This document shows, piece after piece, positions 1-8,598 of a stretch of 64,000 nt of DNA; the first letter of the stretch is position 1; each line of letters begins with the position of its first letter. The notes under the pieces were generated by a model. The model did not search any database and was not told where the DNA came from. It worked only from the letters and a program-made list of their open reading frames with translations. Location of the stretch: assembly GCA_023386795.1 (NCBI GenBank), contig JAEWJB010000187.1, forward strand, positions 36,622-100,621, in the 5' to 3' direction. The position numbers and the translations under genes are program-made. This DNA is from Pseudomonadota bacterium (GTDB lineage Bacteria; Pseudomonadota; Gammaproteobacteria; Xanthomonadales; Xanthomonadaceae).

Positions 1-82
1 GCGACGAAGTAGGGCATCGCATCGTGCCATTGCGACCCGGGCCGCTTAGACTGCGCCGGGGACTTCTTCAGGGATTACAGGC

Positions 83-955
83 ATGCGGCTGGGACTGGCG
101 GCCAACCGGCTGCACCACGAAGGTGACGATGCGGCGTTGTTTCGCTGGCTGCGCGCAAGCGAACGAGGCGTCCGGGAACTCGACCTGGGCCTGCACGCGG
201 TGGGCCGCACGTTTGATGCGATCGAGCGCGCCGGCCTGCTCCCCGGGTATGCGGGACTCAAGCGCTATCCGTACGGCCGCGAGGGCGGCCTGATGAAGCT
301 GGTGGCCGAGGTAGTGGGCCTGGAGGGCGGGGCACGCACGCTGGACGGGGCGATCTACCTGATCGACCCGGTGGACCCGTCCTCCATCTTCCCCGAAGCC
401 ATCGCGCTCAAGCGCCAGTGCGTGATCCACGGCAAGCCATTCCTGTCGACGGTGGCCTCGGCGCGCGACTGGATCGAGCTGGAGCGCATCCACGCCGGGC
501 TGGCGCCAGACCCGGGCGCCGATGATTTGCACGACCTGGAGCATCACACGCTGGCGCTGATCGCCCACGATGCAATGAAGCCGCAGATGTTGGCGTTCGC
601 CTCGGAGCACTTCGCACTGCTTTCGCGCTTCGCCCATCGCGTGGGCACCGGTACCACGGGCCAGCGCCTCAACGAGCTGGCCTGGAGCCAGGGTTGGCCT
701 TCGGACCAGCCATGGGTACATCGCTACGAAAGCGGCCCGATGGGAGGCGATGCGCAGATCGCCGACCTGGTACTGCAAGGCCGCTGCCAGCGCGCGATTT
801 TCTTCGAGGACCCGCATGTCGCCCGCCAGCACGAAGCGGACATCCAGCTGCTCGAACGCGCGGTGACCACCGTCAGCGATCTGGCGGTGTGCACCACGAC
901 GCCGGTGGTGGCGCGGCGCTGGGCCGACGCCGCGACGCGCCGCGCACGGACATAG
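83..955 (+). CDS. Tandem-domain methylglyoxal synthase-like protein
   Basis: 290 aa. The C-terminal half (about residues 155-285) has the MgsA signatures: an AHD motif, TGTTG for phosphate binding, SGPMGGD and FFEDP followed by HEAD. These match the catalytic His/Asp set of methylglyoxal synthase, which converts dihydroxyacetone phosphate to methylglyoxal. The N-terminal half (about 1-140) reads as a second, degenerate copy of the same fold: YGREGGLMKLV stands in place of SGPMGGDxQV and DGAIYLIDP in place of the FFxDP strand. E. coli MgsA is about 152 aa, so this is a double-length form. The start at 83 is the first ATG compatible with the fold; the ribosome site is weak. MgsA-like activity of the C-terminal domain is likely but not certain. 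Confidence 0.75.
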   Translation: MRLGLAANRLHHEGDDAALFRWLRASERGVRELDLGLHAVGRTFDAIERAGLLPGYAGLKRYPYGREGGLMKLVAEVVGLEGGARTLDGAIYLIDPVDPSSIFPEAIALKRQCVIHGKPFLSTVASARDWIELERIHAGLAPDPGADDLHDLEHHTLALIAHDAMKPQMLAFASEHFALLSRFAHRVGTGTTGQRLNELAWSQGWPSDQPWVHRYESGPMGGDAQIADLVLQGRCQRAIFFEDPHVARQHEADIQLLERAVTTVSDLAVCTTTPVVARRWADAATRRART

Positions 956-1044
956 CCGCGCGCTGAAGCGACGTGGCCGGCGTCACCGGCCTGTCATCGG
1001 CAACCGCAACACTCCCGGCGCTCTGACGTAGCCCCGGGGGATCC

Positions 1045-2370
1045 ATGTTGCGTGCACTTTCCTGCCTGGCACTGGTTGTGTGCCTGTGCGTTTCGTCTTC
1101 TTTGCATGCACAGGAGGCCGAGCGGCTCCGCGTGCATGGCTCCAATACCCTGGGCGACCGCCTGATGCCCGCGCTGGTGGCGTCCTGGCTGAAGTCCACG
1201 GGTTACAGCCAGATCCGTCGCGTCGAGGTCAGCGGCACCGTCACCGAAGTACAGGCCGTACGCGATGGCGAGCCGCTGGTCGTGGAGATCGACAAGCACG
1301 GCTCGGCCGCCGGCATGCAGGCGCTGATCCGTGGCGACGCCGAGCTGGCGATGTTGGCGCGTACGCCCACCACGGCCGAACAGTCGGCCGGCTGGCAGTT
1401 GGGGGAGTTGACCTCGCCCGACCAGCAATTCGTGCTGGCGCTCAACGGCGCGCAGATGGTGGTGGCGCAGTCCAATCCGGTGAAGACGCTGACGCTGAGC
1501 CAGATGCGCGCAGTGCTCAGCGGTGAGGTGCGCGACTGGACCCGGCTTGGCGGGCGCGGGGGCGAAGTGCAGGTGATGTGCGGCCCGGCGAACGGCGGGC
1601 TCAATGATTTCCTTGCCAGCCGCGTCATGCAGGGTGCGGCCATCAAGGGCTGCACGCGCCGCTTCCCGACGCTGGCCGAGGCCGCGCGTGCGGCGGCAAA
1701 CAATCCGCAGGCGCTGGCGGTGGTGGAGCTGGTCACACCGGTCACACCGGGCGGGCGCGCGCTGGCAATCGCTGATGGCGGTATCGCCGTGGCGCCTACG
1801 CTGACCAACCTGCGCAGCGAGGATTACCCGCTGGTGCAGCGCTACAGCGTGTATGGCGGACAGATGATGTCGGCGCTGGGCCGAGGCCTGGCGATGTACC
1901 TGATTTCACCGGCTGCCCAGCGCGTGGTCGCCGGCGAAGGCCTGGTGGCGATGACGCTGCCGCAGGTGCCGATGGAGGAAGCCGCCGGTGCGGGCCCACC
2001 GCCGTATGCGGAGGCGGTGGCGGGCGCCAGGCGCCTGCCGCTGAGCGTGCGCTTCAACCTGCGCTCGCTCAGCGGCATGTTCGAAGGCGGCTCGGCGCAA
2101 GACCTCGAACGCCTGATCGTCTTCATGCAGCAGCCGCGCAATCGCGGTCGCACGCTGGCGGTGGTCGGCTTTGCCAATGCCGACCCGGCCAACAAGCTGT
2201 ACCCAACCATCGCCAGCAATGACCGCGCTGACATCATCGCGGGCTACCTGGGCCAGCACGGCATCGTCGTGCAGCGCGCGCGTGGCCTGGGGGCTATCCG
2301 CCCGCTGGTGGGCGAGGGCGATGCGAGGGCGCGCGAGCGCAACGAGCGCGTCGAGATCTGGATGCTGTAA
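1045..2370 (+). CDS. Periplasmic PstS-like binding domain fused to OmpA-type peptidoglycan-binding domain
   Basis: 441 aa with a signal peptide (cleavage near residue 22, LHA-QEA). Residues about 27-310 resemble the type-2 periplasmic phosphate-binding fold: VHGSNTLGDRLMPAL near the N-terminus, then the domain-2 pattern SQMRAVLSGEVRDWTRLGG. Residues about 325-441 match an OmpA C-terminal domain: FNLRS, then VVGFANADP, SNDRADIIAGYL and a closing RNERVEIWML. The protein probably anchors a phosphate- or oxyanion-sensing module to the cell wall rather than delivering ligand to an ABC transporter, since no pst genes are adjacent. GGGGG lies just before the ATG. The ligand is inferred from fold only. 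Confidence 0.75.
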   Translation: MLRALSCLALVVCLCVSSSLHAQEAERLRVHGSNTLGDRLMPALVASWLKSTGYSQIRRVEVSGTVTEVQAVRDGEPLVVEIDKHGSAAGMQALIRGDAELAMLARTPTTAEQSAGWQLGELTSPDQQFVLALNGAQMVVAQSNPVKTLTLSQMRAVLSGEVRDWTRLGGRGGEVQVMCGPANGGLNDFLASRVMQGAAIKGCTRRFPTLAEAARAAANNPQALAVVELVTPVTPGGRALAIADGGIAVAPTLTNLRSEDYPLVQRYSVYGGQMMSALGRGLAMYLISPAAQRVVAGEGLVAMTLPQVPMEEAAGAGPPPYAEAVAGARRLPLSVRFNLRSLSGMFEGGSAQDLERLIVFMQQPRNRGRTLAVVGFANADPANKLYPTIASNDRADIIAGYLGQHGIVVQRARGLGAIRPLVGEGDARARERNERVEIWML

Positions 2371-2541
2371 GCGTCCCGTAGCGACGCCGCTTGGGCGGTG
2401 TGACCGCTTGGAAGTCCCTTCGAATACAGCTGAATCAAGGCCAAGCAGAGACTGAATCGTACCGGCGCCGCGCCGCAGCATTTCACTTTGCGGCGATCCG
2501 GCGCTGGCGAGGATGGCCCTACCTCATCAAGGGAGAAAGCC

Positions 2542-3000
2542 ATGAGCGTTACGCCGATCACCCGCACCGCGCTGGCCCTGGGCCTGGCATTGGCCGCCGC
2601 CGGCGTCAGCGCCAAGCAGCCGCCGGCCAAGGGCGCGCCGCAGCAGGCGCTGACCTCTACAGAGATCAACGCCATGCTCACCTCACAGGGCTACCGCGAC
2701 GTTCACGACATCGAGTTCAAGGACGGCGTGTGGCAGGCCGACGCCAAGAGCGGCGATGGCAAGCACGTGGACCTGAAGATCGACCCGGCGACCGGCCGCG
2801 TGTATCCGGACGAGGTGTCCTCGCCGATGAGCGAGGATGACGTGCGTGCGGCGTTGTCGGCGGCCGGATACTCGAAGGTGCGCGATGTCGAGTTCGACGA
2901 TGGCCTGTGGCAGGCCCATGCCGAGAACAGCGCCGGCAAGGACACCAAGGTGCAGGTCGATCCGAAGGACGGCAAGGTGGTGGCCGCCGAGAACGACTGA
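2542..3000 (+). CDS. Secreted PepSY-domain protein with two repeats
   Basis: 152 aa. A signal peptide ends near residue 23 (VSA-K). Two PepSY-like repeats follow, about residues 40-90 (INAMLTSQGYRDVHDIEFKD) and 95-150 (VRAALSAAGYSKVRDVEFDD); each has the pattern helix - YxxVxDxEFxDGxWQA - charged strand - DPxxGxV. PepSY domains are small periplasmic or membrane modules thought to modulate proteases or bind ligands. The start is set by GGGAGAAAGCC immediately before ATG 2542. A strong hairpin terminator follows the stop. Exact role unknown. Confidence 0.75.
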   Translation: MSVTPITRTALALGLALAAAGVSAKQPPAKGAPQQALTSTEINAMLTSQGYRDVHDIEFKDGVWQADAKSGDGKHVDLKIDPATGRVYPDEVSSPMSEDDVRAALSAAGYSKVRDVEFDDGLWQAHAENSAGKDTKVQVDPKDGKVVAAEND

Positions 3001-3044
3001 CGGCGTGCGCCGGCGGCGCCGTTGCGGCACGCATACCGGCAAGA

Positions 3045-3072
3045 AAAAGGCCTCCCACCCGGGAGGCCTTTT
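3045..3072. terminator. Bidirectional intrinsic terminator
   Basis: Perfect 12-bp stem aaaaggcctccc / gggaggcctttt with a 4-nt loop. A tracts on one side and T tracts on the other let it serve both the PepSY gene (+) and the convergent M28 peptidase gene (-). Confidence 0.85.
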
Positions 3073-3098
3073 CTATCTCCAGACGTCGTGGCCTGACC

Positions 3099-4844
3099 TC
3101 ACGGCTTGGCCGGCTCGGCCTTCTGCGTCGCCTGCATCATGCGATCACGCGCGGCCTTGAAGGCATTGCCCTCATACCAGTTCGGCCACTTATCGCCGGC
3201 CGCCAGTTCCTTGCCCACGCCGTACACCGCTTCGAGATCTTCCACCGTGCCATCGAGCTTCCAGGTCGCCGGGTCATACTCGTCCTTCGGACCGTGGTAG
3301 CGGTTCTTGCCGTAATCCTCGGCGGCCTTGCGGCCCGCTTCCAGGCCACCCTCGCGCAGGTCTTCGCCGCCGTCGGTGTACAGCGCCGGCACGCCCGCCT
3401 TGGCGAAGTTGAAGTGGTCGGAGCGGAAGTACGAGCCGTTTTGCGGCGTGGCCTCGGCATGCAGCACGCGGCCTTGCATCGCGGCGATCGGCTTGAGGAT
3501 GTCCTCCAGCTCAGAACTGCCATAACCGACCACGGTCATGTCCTTGGCGCGACCGGCCACCGACATGGCGTCGATGTTGATGACACCGGCGATCTTGTCC
3601 AGCGGGAAGGTCGGATGGGCGACGTAGTACTTGGAACCCAGCAGGCCCGACTCTTCCAGCGTCACCGCGACGAACACCACCGAGCGCGCCGGCGGCGGAT
3701 TCTGGTGGGTGAAGGCGTCGGCGATCTCCAGGATGCCGGCCACGCCGGTGGCGTTGTCCACCGCGCCGTTGTAGATGTTGTCGCCCTGTTCGCCTTCGTG
3801 CTTGCCGAGGTGGTCCCAGTGCGCCATGTACAGCACCGCCTCGTCCGGCCGGCTGCTGCCCGGCAGCACGCCCACCACGTTGCGCGACTGCTTCTCCTCG
3901 ATCTTGCTCTTCAAGTCCACCGACCAGGTGGCCTTCAGCGGCACCGGCTTGAAGCCGCGCTTGCTGGCGTCCTTGTAGGCCTGTGCCAGGTCCAGCCCGG
4001 CATCGGCGAACAGCTGCTTAGCGGTGGCCGCCGAGATCCAGCCCTGCACCGGCAGGCGCGGTTCCGGATCGTCCTTGGCCGGCAGGTCGTACTGCGGGCC
4101 CGCCCAGGAGTTGCGTACCACGTCCCAGCCATAGCTGGCGCCGGCATCGTCATGCACGATCAGCGCCGCGGCGGCGCCCTTTCGCGCGGCTTCCTCGAAC
4201 TTGTAGGTCCAGCGCCCGTAGTAGGTCATGCGCTTACCTTCGAACAGCTTGCCGTCGTTCGTGTGGAAGCCCGGGTCGTTAACGAACATCACGACCGTCT
4301 TGCCCTTCCAGTCCTGGCCGGCGTAGTCGTTCCACTTCTGCTCCGGCGCATCCACGCCGTAGCCGACGAACACCAGTTCGCTGCCGTCGATCTTCACTTC
4401 CGGCTGGCCGGTACGGGTGCCCACGACGATGTCGGTGCCGAACTTCAGGTCACGGCTCTGCCCGCCGGCCACCAGCCGCGGCACGGTGCCTTCGTCGGCG
4501 GTGGTCTCCACCATGGGCACGTCCTGGAACCAGCTGTCGCCATTGCCAGGCTGCAGGCCGATGCGCTGCATCTGGTCCCGGATGTATTCGACGGTCTTCT
4601 GCTCGCCGACGGTACCGGGGCCGCGACCCTCGAAGGCATCGGAGGACAGCTGCTTGACCAGTTCGCCGAAGTCCGGCGCATTGATGCCGGTCGCGAAGAC
4701 ATGGTCGCTGGCGGATGTTGCCGGCGCGGCGGCGGCAGGTGCCTGGGCGGCAGGCGCCTCGTCGGGCGCGGCGGGCTCCGGCGCGCGTTTGCAGGCCGTC
4801 AGCGCGGCGGCCGCGGCCAGGCACAACAGGATCTTGCGGGACAT
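3099..4844 (-). CDS. M28-family metallopeptidase lipoprotein
   Basis: 581 aa. A lipoprotein signal ends in LTAC (Cys18), followed by an Ala/Pro-rich linker to about residue 45. A PA-like insert lies around 150-260 (GKTVVMFVND), and the zinc-peptidase core around 310-520 carries AHWDHLG, GAVDNATGVAG, LEESGLLGS and a late SDHFNFAK. These supply the His/Asp/Glu/Asp/His ligands of the M28 family of aminopeptidases. Likely exported and anchored in the periplasmic face or outer membrane to trim peptides. It is monocistronic, bounded by the 3045-3072 terminator downstream. Substrate unknown. Confidence 0.88.
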   Translation of the reverse strand: MSRKILLCLAAAAALTACKRAPEPAAPDEAPAAQAPAAAAPATSASDHVFATGINAPDFGELVKQLSSDAFEGRGPGTVGEQKTVEYIRDQMQRIGLQPGNGDSWFQDVPMVETTADEGTVPRLVAGGQSRDLKFGTDIVVGTRTGQPEVKIDGSELVFVGYGVDAPEQKWNDYAGQDWKGKTVVMFVNDPGFHTNDGKLFEGKRMTYYGRWTYKFEEAARKGAAAALIVHDDAGASYGWDVVRNSWAGPQYDLPAKDDPEPRLPVQGWISAATAKQLFADAGLDLAQAYKDASKRGFKPVPLKATWSVDLKSKIEEKQSRNVVGVLPGSSRPDEAVLYMAHWDHLGKHEGEQGDNIYNGAVDNATGVAGILEIADAFTHQNPPPARSVVFVAVTLEESGLLGSKYYVAHPTFPLDKIAGVINIDAMSVAGRAKDMTVVGYGSSELEDILKPIAAMQGRVLHAEATPQNGSYFRSDHFNFAKAGVPALYTDGGEDLREGGLEAGRKAAEDYGKNRYHGPKDEYDPATWKLDGTVEDLEAVYGVGKELAAGDKWPNWYEGNAFKAARDRMMQATQKAEPAKP

Positions 4845-4924
4845 CAGGCACCCTCGGTGGAAGCAGGAGCCCGATTCTAGTGCGCAAAACCGGCCGCCGG
4901 GGTCGACGGCCGGATGCGAATGCT

Positions 4925-5596
4925 TCAGCGGTCGGCCGGCGCGACGTCGGTGTCGAAGATCTGCGCGGTAGCGCCGGTGACGGTGCCGATCTTGGCGCTG
5001 CGGTGCACGTAGAGGTTTACCTCGCGCTCGAAGTCCAGCGCGCCCTCGACCACCGCGTTCGGGCCGATGATCACGCGCGGTTTGCGCGAGGGCTTGAGCG
5101 AGAGGTTGAAGTTCGGCTTCTTGACTTCGATCCCGCCGATCACGTGCGAGCCGACGCCCACCGTGATGTCGCCGTTGACCGTCTCGATGCCCTTGCCGAG
5201 GCTGGCGCCGACCAGGCCGATGCTGCCGTTGACCGTCTCCACGCCGCCGCTGACCTGGCCGCCGCGATCCACGAACACGCTGCCGTTCACGGTTTCGATG
5301 CCGCCCTTGACCACGACCTTCTGGCCCAGGCTGATCTGCCCGTTGACCGTGGACAGCCCGCCCGTGTGCGCACCATTACCCACGGTGATGCCGCCATTGA
5401 CGGTCTCCGCGTCGCCGGTGGTGGCGTTGTCCTCGATGGAGATTCCGCCGTTGACGGTTTCCAGGCTGCCGTACTGGCGACCGGCCTCGGCCGTGATGCG
5501 GCCGTTGACCTTGCTGATGTCTTCCTGGGCCCACGCCGCGCCGCTGGCCAGGACCAGGGACAGGGTGAGCAGGGCGGGCAATGGATGGAGCTTCAT
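4925..5596 (-). CDS. Secreted VNG-repeat beta-solenoid protein of unknown function
   Basis: 223 aa. A signal peptide ends near residue 24 (AWA-QED). Seven repeats of about 18-19 residues follow, each built on (E/S)TVNGxI: KVNGRI, ETVNGGI, ETVNGGI, STVNGQI, ETVNGSV, ETVNGSI and ETVNGDI. Regular VNG turns separated by short alternating hydrophobic strands suggest a right-handed beta-helix, resembling polymer-forming or DUF4097-like solenoids. The C-terminal ~80 residues (from GGIEVKKPNF) continue as a strand-rich cap. The start is the ATG at 5596, chosen because CAGGAGGT sits just upstream and the signal peptide begins there. It is divergent from envC. No enzyme motif seen. Confidence 0.7.
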   Translation of the reverse strand: MKLHPLPALLTLSLVLASGAAWAQEDISKVNGRITAEAGRQYGSLETVNGGISIEDNATTGDAETVNGGITVGNGAHTGGLSTVNGQISLGQKVVVKGGIETVNGSVFVDRGGQVSGGVETVNGSIGLVGASLGKGIETVNGDITVGVGSHVIGGIEVKKPNFNLSLKPSRKPRVIIGPNAVVEGALDFEREVNLYVHRSAKIGTVTGATAQIFDTDVAPADR

Positions 5597-5649
5597 GCGT
5601 ACCTCCTGTGTCTGGGCGCGCCAGTGTCGTAGCGATAGGACCACGCTTG

Positions 5650-5657
5650 GCTACAAT
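5650..5657 (+). promoter_or_regulatory. Candidate -10 region for envC
   Basis: GCTACAAT lies about 55 bp before the envC start in the divergent intergenic region. The hexamer TACAAT matches TATAAT at 5 of 6 positions. No clear -35 is visible. Confidence 0.35.
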
Positions 5658-5712
5658 CGCGCATCTGTCTGAAGTCACTGGACCTTCCTGCTTGGCCAAT
5701 GTGCCGCCGCCA

Positions 5713-6966
5713 ATGCCCCGCCGCCTGCCCGTCCTGCCACGCTGGGGATGGCGGCTGGCCATGGGCCTGTGCCTGGCCTGCGCCGCCTGGCCGGTGCTGG
5801 CGCAGAGCCAGCGCGAAACCGAGCGCAAGTTGCAGCAGATGCGCCAGGAATTGCGCAGCATCGGCCGGGAGCGACGCAAGCTGGAGGGGCAGCGCGGCGA
5901 AGCCTCGCGGCAGCTGCGTGAGGCCGACGAGAAGGTCGCGCGTAGCGCCCGCAGCCTGAGCCAGACCGAAGCGGCCCTGCGCGAACAGCAACAGGCCCTG
6001 GCCGAGCTGCAAGCGCGCCGCGCCGCGTTGCAGCAGAACCTGGCGCGGCAGCGCGCCACGCTGGCGGCACTGCTGCAGGCTGCCTACCGGATCGGCGACA
6101 ACGCGCCCCTCAAGCTGATGCTCTCGCAGGACAACGTCGCCGACGCCAACCGCCTGCTGGCCTACCACCGCTACGTGCAGCGCGAGCGTGCGCAGCAGAT
6201 CCACGCCCTGAGCCGCGACCTGGCCAGCCTGGAGGAAGTGGAGAAGCAGATCGAGGAACGCCGCCTGGCGCTGGACCAGGCCAGGCAGCAGCAGCAGGTA
6301 CAGTCGCGCAACCTGGGCGACGAGCGCCGCAAGCGCGCGGCGATGGTTGCCGACCTGGACGACCAGTACCAGGACCGCGCAGAGCGCGAGAAGGCCTTGG
6401 GCCAGGACACCAAGGCGCTGGAGGACCTGCTGAAGAACCTGCGTGCGGCCGCCGCCAAGGCCGAGGCCGAGCGCAGGGAAGCCGCCCGACGGGCCGCAGC
6501 CGAAGCCGCTGCACAGGCCAAGGCCAGCGGCAGCCGGGGCACGAAGACCCCGCCGAAGGTGGTGGCCAACGCGCCGGCACCGAAGGTCGGCGGACTCGGC
6601 TGGCCGGTCTCGGGCAACCTGCTGGCCCGCTATGGCGGCCGCCTGCCGGACGGTCGCACCAGCAACGGCGTGCTGATCGGCGCGCCCGCCGGCAGCACCA
6701 TCACCGCGGTGGCCGATGGCACGGTGGTGTTCTCCGACTGGATGACCGGCTACGGGATGATCCTGATCATCGACCACGGCAACGGCTACATGAGCCTGTA
6801 CGCGCACAACGACACCCTGCTGCGCGATGCCGGTGCATCGGTGAAGCGCGGCGAGGCGGTGGCCAAGGTGGGCAACTCCGGCGGCCAGGGCGTGCCCGCG
6901 CTGTACTTCGAGTTGCGCCGCAATGGCCAGCCGGTCGATCCGGGTTCGTGGCTGCAAAGGCGCTGA
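5713..6966 (+). CDS. envC: Murein hydrolase activator EnvC
   Basis: 417 aa. Signal peptide (about 1-34, ending VLAQ), long coiled coil (about 35-255, rich in Q/E/R heptads), an Ala-rich linker, and a C-terminal LytM/M23 domain (about 290-415; GVLIGAPAGSTITAVADGTV, HGNGYMSLYAHN, SGGQGVPALYFELRR). As in E. coli EnvC, the zinc-site HxH is replaced (LYFELR instead of LHFEVR) and the first ligand is missing, so it should activate amidases (AmiA/B type) at the division septum under FtsEX control rather than cut peptidoglycan itself. An upstream in-frame GTG at 5701 is possible. It precedes ctpA in the same orientation. Confidence 0.88.
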   Translation: MPRRLPVLPRWGWRLAMGLCLACAAWPVLAQSQRETERKLQQMRQELRSIGRERRKLEGQRGEASRQLREADEKVARSARSLSQTEAALREQQQALAELQARRAALQQNLARQRATLAALLQAAYRIGDNAPLKLMLSQDNVADANRLLAYHRYVQRERAQQIHALSRDLASLEEVEKQIEERRLALDQARQQQQVQSRNLGDERRKRAAMVADLDDQYQDRAEREKALGQDTKALEDLLKNLRAAAAKAEAERREAARRAAAEAAAQAKASGSRGTKTPPKVVANAPAPKVGGLGWPVSGNLLARYGGRLPDGRTSNGVLIGAPAGSTITAVADGTVVFSDWMTGYGMILIIDHGNGYMSLYAHNDTLLRDAGASVKRGEAVAKVGNSGGQGVPALYFELRRNGQPVDPGSWLQRR

Positions 6967-7071
6967 ACCCGCGCGCGTGCTCTGGCAGCCGCTACGGGAA
7001 TTCCACGACGCTTCGCGCATAATCGGGACAGCCGTCCTTGCCGGCTGTCCGTCCCCGTTCCGGAGTGCTTC

Positions 7072-8541
7072 ATGCGCGTAGTCCTGTCCGCCACCCTGCT
7101 CCTGGCGCTCGCGCCGGTCACTGCCTGGTCCCAGCAGGCCGCCGCCCAGCCCGCGGATGCGCCCGCCGCCGAAGCGGACAACCCCGACGCGGAAGAGTCG
7201 GCCAGCTCCAAGGTGCCGCTGGATGAGATCCGCCGCTACGTGGCGGTATACAACGCGGTCAAGCAGGCCTACGTCGACCCGGTGGACGACAAGCAGCTGA
7301 TGCAGTCGGCCATCCGCGGCCTGCTGCTGGACCTGGACCCGCACAGCACCTACTTCGACAAGGAAGACGCCGAGGCCTTCGACGAACAGGCTACCGGCGC
7401 CTACGACGGCATCGGCGTGGAACTGCTGCAGCAGAAGGACAACACGCTCAAGGTCATCTCGCCGATCGACGAAACCCCCGCTGCGCGCGCGGGCATCCGC
7501 GCAGGCGACACCATCATTGCCATCGACGGCAAGCCGATCGCCACCATCGAAGCAATGGAGCCGCTGCGCGGCAAGCCAGGGACGAAGGTGACGCTGACCC
7601 TCGTGCGCGAGGGCCGCGACAAGCCCTTCGATGTCACCGTCACCCGCGAGACCATCCGCGTGGCCAGCGTGCGTTCGCGCATGCTCGAGCCAGGCTACGG
7701 CTACGTGCGCATCGCCACGTTCCAGGCCGATACCGGCAACGATTTCCACAAGCAGGTCGAGGCCCTGAAGGCCAAGGCCGGCGGCAAGCTGCGCGGGCTG
7801 GTGCTGGACCTGCGCAGCAACCCGGGCGGGCTGCTGACCGCGGCGGTGCAGGTGGCCGACGACCTGCTCGACAAGGGCGTGATCGTCAGCACCCGCGGCC
7901 GCATCGCCATCAGCGATGCAAAGTTCGAGGCCACGCCGGGCGATGTGCTGGGCGGTGCGCCCGTGGTGGTGCTGGTGGATGCCGGCTCGGCGAGTGCGTC
8001 GGAGGTGTTGGCCGGCGCGCTGCGCGACAACAACCGCGTGCGCGTGATCGGCAGCCGCACGTTTGGCAAGGGATCGGTGCAGACGGTGCTGCCGCTGGAC
8101 AATGGAGATTCGGTCAAGCTGACCACGGCGCGTTACTACACGCCGAGCGGGCGGTCGATCCAGGCCAGTGGCATCGTGCCCGACGTCGTGCTCAAGCCCG
8201 AGCGCGACCCGGATGCCGACGCGCCGGCGAGCCTGGCCGATTACAGCGAGGCGACACTCCCAGGCCACCTGCATGGCGATGACGAAGGTGCCGAAGGCTA
8301 CAGCGCCGGCGACGTGTTGCCGGGTGACGGGCCAATTGCCTCGGCGTTGGCGGAGTTGAAGAACCCGGGCTCGGTCGCGAAGGCACAGCAAGCCAAGGCC
8401 GCGCCGAAAGCCGCGGTGAAGCCCGCGACGAAGGCAGCCGCCGCCACTGCGGCCAAGCCGGAAGCACCGGTGAAGCCGGCCGATGCGAAGCCCGTTTTGC
8501 CGGCGGATGTGCCGGCGCCGGAAAAGAAGGATCCCTTGTAG
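7072..8541 (+). CDS. ctpA: Carboxy-terminal processing protease (S41)
   Basis: 489 aa. A signal peptide (about 1-20) is followed by an N-terminal helical region, a PDZ domain (about 100-185, YDGIGVELL and ARAGIRAGDTIIAIDG), and the S41 core with GSASASE (catalytic Ser about 308) and FGKGSVQ (Lys about 333). The 25-residue Ser-Lys spacing is that of Ctp proteases. The C-terminus (about 430-489) is an Ala/Lys/Pro-rich tail. It degrades or trims periplasmic proteins, typically cell-wall hydrolases. The envC-ctpA pairing is common in proteobacteria and links amidase activation with hydrolase turnover. A gap of about 105 bp separates it from envC. Confidence 0.9.
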   Translation: MRVVLSATLLLALAPVTAWSQQAAAQPADAPAAEADNPDAEESASSKVPLDEIRRYVAVYNAVKQAYVDPVDDKQLMQSAIRGLLLDLDPHSTYFDKEDAEAFDEQATGAYDGIGVELLQQKDNTLKVISPIDETPAARAGIRAGDTIIAIDGKPIATIEAMEPLRGKPGTKVTLTLVREGRDKPFDVTVTRETIRVASVRSRMLEPGYGYVRIATFQADTGNDFHKQVEALKAKAGGKLRGLVLDLRSNPGGLLTAAVQVADDLLDKGVIVSTRGRIAISDAKFEATPGDVLGGAPVVVLVDAGSASASEVLAGALRDNNRVRVIGSRTFGKGSVQTVLPLDNGDSVKLTTARYYTPSGRSIQASGIVPDVVLKPERDPDADAPASLADYSEATLPGHLHGDDEGAEGYSAGDVLPGDGPIASALAELKNPGSVAKAQQAKAAPKAAVKPATKAAAATAAKPEAPVKPADAKPVLPADVPAPEKKDPL

Positions 8542-8598
8542 GAGGGAAAGCCGGCTCGATATCGGGAAAGCGCTGAGGTTGCCGCCAGTCAACCTGGA

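Noticed and set aside
1..17. Possible minus-strand gene start (ATG at 17, then CCC TAC TTC GTC) running off the left edge
   Set aside because: Only five codons are visible, with no way to judge the protein.
8576..8595. Hairpin AGGTTG/CAACCT between ctpA and the dehydrogenase gene
   Set aside because: Six-bp stem and no T tract; too weak to call a terminator.
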